Source: CAWDDG01 sp963801065
Lineage (GTDB): Bacteria; Actinomycetota; Actinomycetes; Jiangellales; Jiangellaceae
Direction: 5' to 3'
DNA: 64,000 nucleotides
Assembly (NCBI GenBank): GCA_963801065.1
Contig: CAWDDG010000001.1
Span: forward strand, 1-64,000
Shown: piece by piece, positions 61,186 through 64,000 of the stretch
How positions within the stretch are numbered: the first letter of the stretch is position 1
Layout: each line of letters opens with the position of its first letter
Translations under genes and position numbers: made by a program
Notes under the pieces: generated by a model
What the model was told of the DNA's origin: nothing
The model's input: only the letters and a program-made list of their open reading frames with translations
Databases searched by the model: none

Positions 61186-61281
61186 ATCCGAAGCGTACGG
61201 ATGCCGGCTGCTCCAGCGAGACTCCAGCGCGGGTCCAGGAGCTGCGGTCAGGCTGATGTTGCCACCACCAAGGAGGAAACC

Positions 61282-61587
61282 ATGGTCATTCACATCGTCC
61301 GGTTCCGGTCAGCGCTGTCGGCCGAGCGCATAGCAGAGCTCTTCCATGTCCGGGCACCCGAGTACCGCGCCATCCCCGGGCTATTGCAGAAGTACTATCT
61401 CCGCTTCCGGAGCGGTGAGTACGGCGGCGTCTACATTTGGGATTCCGCCGCGTCGATGGAGCGGTTCATGACCGGCTCGCTAGCTCGCTCGATCTGCGAC
61501 GTCTACCGCGTAGAGGAGTCGGTGCGTGAGGTCGCCGACGTCGTCCTCGCGCTGCGAGGCGAGAACTCGACTGCCTTGTCGACCTGA
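61282..61587 (+). CDS. YdhR-like putative monooxygenase (dimeric alpha-beta barrel)
   Basis: 101-aa small protein of the ABM/YdhR type: VIHIVRFRSALSAERIAELF, PEYRAIPGLLQKYYLRFRSG and YGGVYIWDSAASMERFMTGS. The YxxIPGLxxKYYL and GGVYxWxS patterns are those of putative monooxygenases YdhR. Expected to dimerise; substrate and cofactor are unknown. An excellent ribosome-binding site (AGGAGGAAACC) precedes ATG 61282. First gene of a three-gene run divergent from the SARP/AfsR regulator. Confidence 0.82.
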   Translation: MVIHIVRFRSALSAERIAELFHVRAPEYRAIPGLLQKYYLRFRSGEYGGVYIWDSAASMERFMTGSLARSICDVYRVEESVREVADVVLALRGENSTALST

Positions 61588-61620
61588 TCGGTGATCCGAC
61601 CCGCTTCCAGAGGGCCTGCC

Positions 61621-62136
61621 ATGACCGCCGCCATCGCCACCCGACCGACGATCGACTACGGGCACGTGGAGCTGCTGCCGGTGCACTTCGACGACCTCGA
61701 CCCGTTGGGGATGGTCCACAACGCCCGTTACGCGCTACTGATCGAGCGCGCGTTGGCCACGTTCTGGAGACAGCACGGCCACACCTTCCGTGAAGGAAGG
61801 CCCGCCACGCCAGACGCTTTCAACGTCGTCAAGGAGTTCAGCATCGGTTACCGCGCCCCGATCCGCGGGACGGTCGACGTCTTCGTTCACTTCTGGCTCG
61901 AGCACATGGGTAGGTCCTGTGGGGTGGTTGGCTTCCGTGTTCTCTCTTCCGACGGCGCGACCGTCTTCGCCGAGGGTCGCCGGGTCGTGATCAAACTCGA
62001 CCAGGAGACGCTGCGCCCATCGCCGTGGACACCTGAAGCCCGCGCCGCTGCCGAGGGCCTCCTGCGCCCACCCGGGCATGCGCAGAGTCGCCGGCGAACA
62101 TCCGCCGCTGGCTCAGTTCGACCGAGTGACGCATAG
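61621..62136 (+). CDS. Acyl-CoA thioesterase (4-hydroxybenzoyl-CoA thioesterase-like hotdog fold)
   Basis: 171 aa. Hotdog core: LLPVHFDDLDPLGMVHNARY, with the catalytic Asp of the DxDPxGxVxxxxY motif, followed by RALATFWRQHGH and VVKEFSIGYRAPIRGTVDVF. It hydrolyses an acyl-CoA or aryl-CoA, possibly releasing a product of the neighbouring oxygenase. ATG 61621; the final 20 residues (RRRTSAAGSVRPSDA) are polar and may be non-native. It lies 33 bp after the monooxygenase gene. Confidence 0.85.
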   Translation: MTAAIATRPTIDYGHVELLPVHFDDLDPLGMVHNARYALLIERALATFWRQHGHTFREGRPATPDAFNVVKEFSIGYRAPIRGTVDVFVHFWLEHMGRSCGVVGFRVLSSDGATVFAEGRRVVIKLDQETLRPSPWTPEARAAAEGLLRPPGHAQSRRRTSAAGSVRPSDA

Positions 62137-62149
62137 ACAAGGGGCAGCG

Positions 62150-62542
62150 ATGGACCGGTTCGATGTCGTGGTGAGCGCAGGCTCGTTGAGATCGGATGGC
62201 GCCCACGCAATCCAGCTCCCGCATCGCTGGACCTCGGAGGGTGTGACCGTCGAGGCGACTTTCAGCGGAGCCCACCTGTTGCACCTCGCTGCGGCTGGAT
62301 GTGTCCTCAACGACATATATCGGGAGGCTGCCACACTCGACATCCAGATCGACGGACTGCGGGTATCGGCTGCCGGAGGCTTCGACACGGAAACGTGGAC
62401 ATCGACCGGCATCACCTACTCGGTCGAACTGAGTTCGCCCGCTTCCCCCCACGACCTTGCCCGGCTGTTGGACCGTGTTGACGACATAGCCGAGATCCCT
62501 CGCGCCATCCGGGCTGGAGCCACGGTGCAGAGGCTGACGTGA
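62150..62542 (+). CDS. OsmC-family protein
   Basis: 130-aa OsmC/Ohr-superfamily protein. The family helix with its resolving-type Cys is HLLHLAAAGCVLNDIYREA, followed by beta-strands GLRVSAAGGFDTETWTSTGI. The Arg/Cys pair of true Ohr peroxidases is incomplete (only one Cys is evident), so hydroperoxide reduction is uncertain. ATG 62150 after AAGGGGC. Third gene of the run under the SARP/AfsR regulator. Confidence 0.72.
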   Translation: MDRFDVVVSAGSLRSDGAHAIQLPHRWTSEGVTVEATFSGAHLLHLAAAGCVLNDIYREAATLDIQIDGLRVSAAGGFDTETWTSTGITYSVELSSPASPHDLARLLDRVDDIAEIPRAIRAGATVQRLT

Positions 62543-62808
62543 CATCCCATCGATCAAACCCGCTGTCTACCAGAGCGGCGCTGTGGGCTCCGGAAAGTCG
62601 TACGCTCATCGGCAGATCCGCGCCCCCGTGCTAGCGGAGCTGGGTGTCCCACTCGCGGCGGTATGACGCTGCGTTCGTGTGTGTGGCTCACTTGCGCGAG
62701 GCAGCGATGAGTCACTGGAGCGGCAGGTTCTAGTACGACAGCCGGACTTCGTGATCTTGGGCGTGGCGGCGTGACAAAGGACGGAAACCGCGTGATCATG
62801 CCGGGCTT
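62543..62808. other. Featureless stretch before the IS701 fragment
   Basis: 266 bp with several stops in all frames, lower GC than its surroundings and no ribosome-binding sites leading to a credible frame. It probably includes the eroded upstream end of the IS701-type element, but no terminal inverted repeat was identified. Confidence 0.3.
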
Positions 62809-63138
62809 GTGTGGAGCCCAGATGATGTTGCGGTGGCCGCGGGCTACAGCCTAAACCCCGCCCGGTGGCGGGTGCACTTTGACAACCTGATGAGCCGGAT
62901 CGCGGAGCGGTTCGCGCGGGCGGAACCGCGTCGGCACGCTCGCGATCTCGCGCTCGGGTTGCTGTCCGACCTGCCGATCAAGAACTGCTGGACGCTGTCC
63001 GAACCGGTTGGGGACGCGGGCCTGGACGGGATGCAGCACCTGCTGCGCAAGGCGGTGTGGGACGACGACGGGGTGCGCGACGACCTGCGCGACTACGTCG
63101 TCGAACACCTCGGTGACGACGACGCGGTCCTCGTCTAA
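62809..63138 (+). mobile_element. IS701-family transposase, N-terminal fragment
   Basis: About 109 codons matching the start of IS701-type transposases: RWRVHFDNLMSRIAERFARA, then EPRRHARDLALGLLSDLPIK and NCWTLSEPVGDAGLDGMQHL, LLRKAVWDDDGVRDDLRDYV and VEHLGDDDAVLV. Intact enzymes continue with VDETG and about 300 more residues including the remaining DDE acid residues; here the frame stops at 63138 and the rest is absent. A dead insertion-sequence remnant. Confidence 0.85.
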
Positions 63139-63233
63139 GGCAGCCGTACAACAAGCTCCACGCGCGGACCGCGGGACCGTTTTCGGGACGGGGAACCCGG
63201 GCTTCACCAGTCCTGCTGCGGTCCCGCGGCCGG

Positions 63234-63884
63234 TCACGCCTGGGCCACTGCATTGGTCTCCTGGTTGCTGCCCGCGGGCCGGACGGGTGCTGAGGTCGGG
63301 CGGGATCGCGTCAGGTCCGGTGCCCGCCAGTGCGCGACGCCGTCGATGACCCCGGCTAGCAGGCTGTCGGGTACCGCCGTGGCTTGCAGGGTGGTCCGGT
63401 AGACCAGAGGCCCGATCAGGTGCGCGGCTGCCAGGTCCGCGTCGGGCGCTTTGTCGAGTTCGCCGGCGTCAACGGCGAGCGCGAACGCGGCGGCGAGCCG
63501 CTCGGTGATTGCGGTGATGTGCCGGTGCGGACTGGCGCCGGCGCCGCCCGACCGGGTCTGCTCCATCAGCGCGATGGCGAGCGATGCGACCGCCGGGAGG
63601 GCGAGCTCGTCAGCGAGCTGGCGCAGCTCGGCGTGCAGCCAGGACCGCAGGGGCAGGGCGGGGGTGGCGAAGAATGGCAGCTCGGCTGAGAAGAGCACGT
63701 CGCGGAGCAGGTCCTCCGGGGCCGCCCAGTGCCGGTAGACCGTGGCCCTGCCGACGCCGGCCTGCTGGGCCACCCTCTGATGGGTGATGGCGCCCGGTCC
63801 TTCCCGCGCGAGCAGGTCAAAGGCGGCGGCAAGGATCGCCTCACGGCTTCGGGCGGCGCGCGGATCAGTGGCTGGCGATGTCAT
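63234..63884 (-). CDS. TetR-family transcriptional regulator
   Basis: 216 aa. HTH: REAILAAAFDLLAREGPGAI and THQRVAQQAGVGRATVYRHW, a strong TetR_N match. The C-terminal domain is helical and unrelated to the BetI-like one at 14451. ATG 63884. Two related palindromes sit 10-75 bp upstream, over the shared promoter with a gene that must begin at or beyond the right edge, so self-regulation and control of that neighbour are likely. Confidence 0.9.
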   Translation of the reverse strand: MTSPATDPRAARSREAILAAAFDLLAREGPGAITHQRVAQQAGVGRATVYRHWAAPEDLLRDVLFSAELPFFATPALPLRSWLHAELRQLADELALPAVASLAIALMEQTRSGGAGASPHRHITAITERLAAAFALAVDAGELDKAPDADLAAAHLIGPLVYRTTLQATAVPDSLLAGVIDGVAHWRAPDLTRSRPTSAPVRPAGSNQETNAVAQA

Positions 63885-63893
63885 CCTCCTAGT

Positions 63894-63916
63894 CTATGAG
63901 ACAACTTGACTCATAG
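63894..63916. promoter_or_regulatory. TetR operator candidate, site 1
   Basis: CTATGAG and CTCATAG arms (7 bp, perfect) surround ACAACTTGA; the inner 17 bp TGAGACAACTTGACTCA closely match site 2. It lies 10 bp upstream of the TetR start codon on the minus strand. Confidence 0.7.
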
Positions 63917-63941
63917 TCGAGGAGGTGGCACAGTGGCTTTG

Positions 63942-63958
63942 TGAGACAACATGTCTCA
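63942..63958. promoter_or_regulatory. TetR operator candidate, site 2
   Basis: TGAGACAACATGTCTCA is a perfect 7-bp-arm palindrome (3-bp centre), about 45 bp from site 1 centre to centre and sharing its left half-site TGAGACAAC. A GTG at 63941 opens a plus-strand frame (RQHVSEILTSEDLGGSPGS) to the window edge. It may be the start of the divergent target gene, but it lacks a well-spaced ribosome-binding site. Confidence 0.75.
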
Positions 63959-64000
63959 GAGATCCTGACGAGCGAGGACCTCGGCGGCAGCCCAGGATCC

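Overview
The window is high-GC DNA (many GTG and TTG starts, alternating GC-rich codon use) from a member of the Actinomycetota. The strongest evidence is gene order: tRNA-Ser, SRP RNA, dnaX, YbaB/EbfC, recR, DUF5063, lysC, asd, and a metallophosphoesterase gene followed, after one acetyltransferase gene, by tRNA-Pro. A LytR_C/Cei-like gene sits beside its usual small partner, and there is a GTP-type PEP carboxykinase. I cannot name the genus. There is no rRNA operon, CRISPR array or complete insertion sequence.

Layout. 1-13,200 is an eroded accessory region ending at tRNA-Arg(ACG). It holds a partial DHA2 MFS transporter, an HdeD-like membrane protein, a duplicated coiled-coil gene flanking an ABC exporter, an alcohol dehydrogenase stub, a SARP/AfsR-type regulator broken by three frameshifts, two decayed tyrosine integrases, a GH15 glucoamylase/trehalase and a CPBP protease. 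13,260-16,730 is a Rieske oxygenase / TetR / FAD-oxidoreductase cluster with a near-perfect 18-bp operator-like palindrome. 17,350-38,130 is mostly chromosomal backbone: pckG, YihY, an LCP cell-wall enzyme, a lipoprotein, a ROK kinase, a nitrilase-SDR pair, a MobA-DUF6457 fusion, a K+ channel, transhydrogenase pntAA-AB-B, upp, tadA and three tRNA-Ser genes. 38,160-47,160 mixes a class II Fic protein, a CPA1 antiporter, the Cei pair, a HerA-like ATPase, a sulfotransferase and an AraC-NmrA-DUF1772 locus. 47,168-58,149 is the replication/recombination and aspartate-pathway core (tRNA-Ser, SRP RNA, dnaX, YbaB, recR, lysC, asd), carrying an ABC exporter on the opposite strand. 58,150-64,000, after tRNA-Pro, is accessory again: a tRNA-like remnant, an intact 910-aa SARP/AfsR-type regulator divergent from a monooxygenase-thioesterase-OsmC mini-cluster, an IS701 transposase fragment, and a TetR gene with two palindromic operators.

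How genes relate. lysC and asd are consecutive steps of aspartate-family biosynthesis and overlap by 4 bp. The TadA deaminase encoded here is expected to make inosine in the tRNA-Arg(ACG) also encoded here. All four serine isoacceptors (GCT, TGA, CGA, GGA) lie within 27 kb. Three long perfect inverted repeats (17-, 23- and 34-bp arms) occupy intergenic gaps.

A caveat runs through the annotation: seven single-base frameshifts interrupt otherwise well-conserved proteins (SARP x3, integrase, YihY, PntAA, Cei-like). In the accessory region this fits gene decay. In pntAA, yihY and the cei-like gene it could equally be sequence error.
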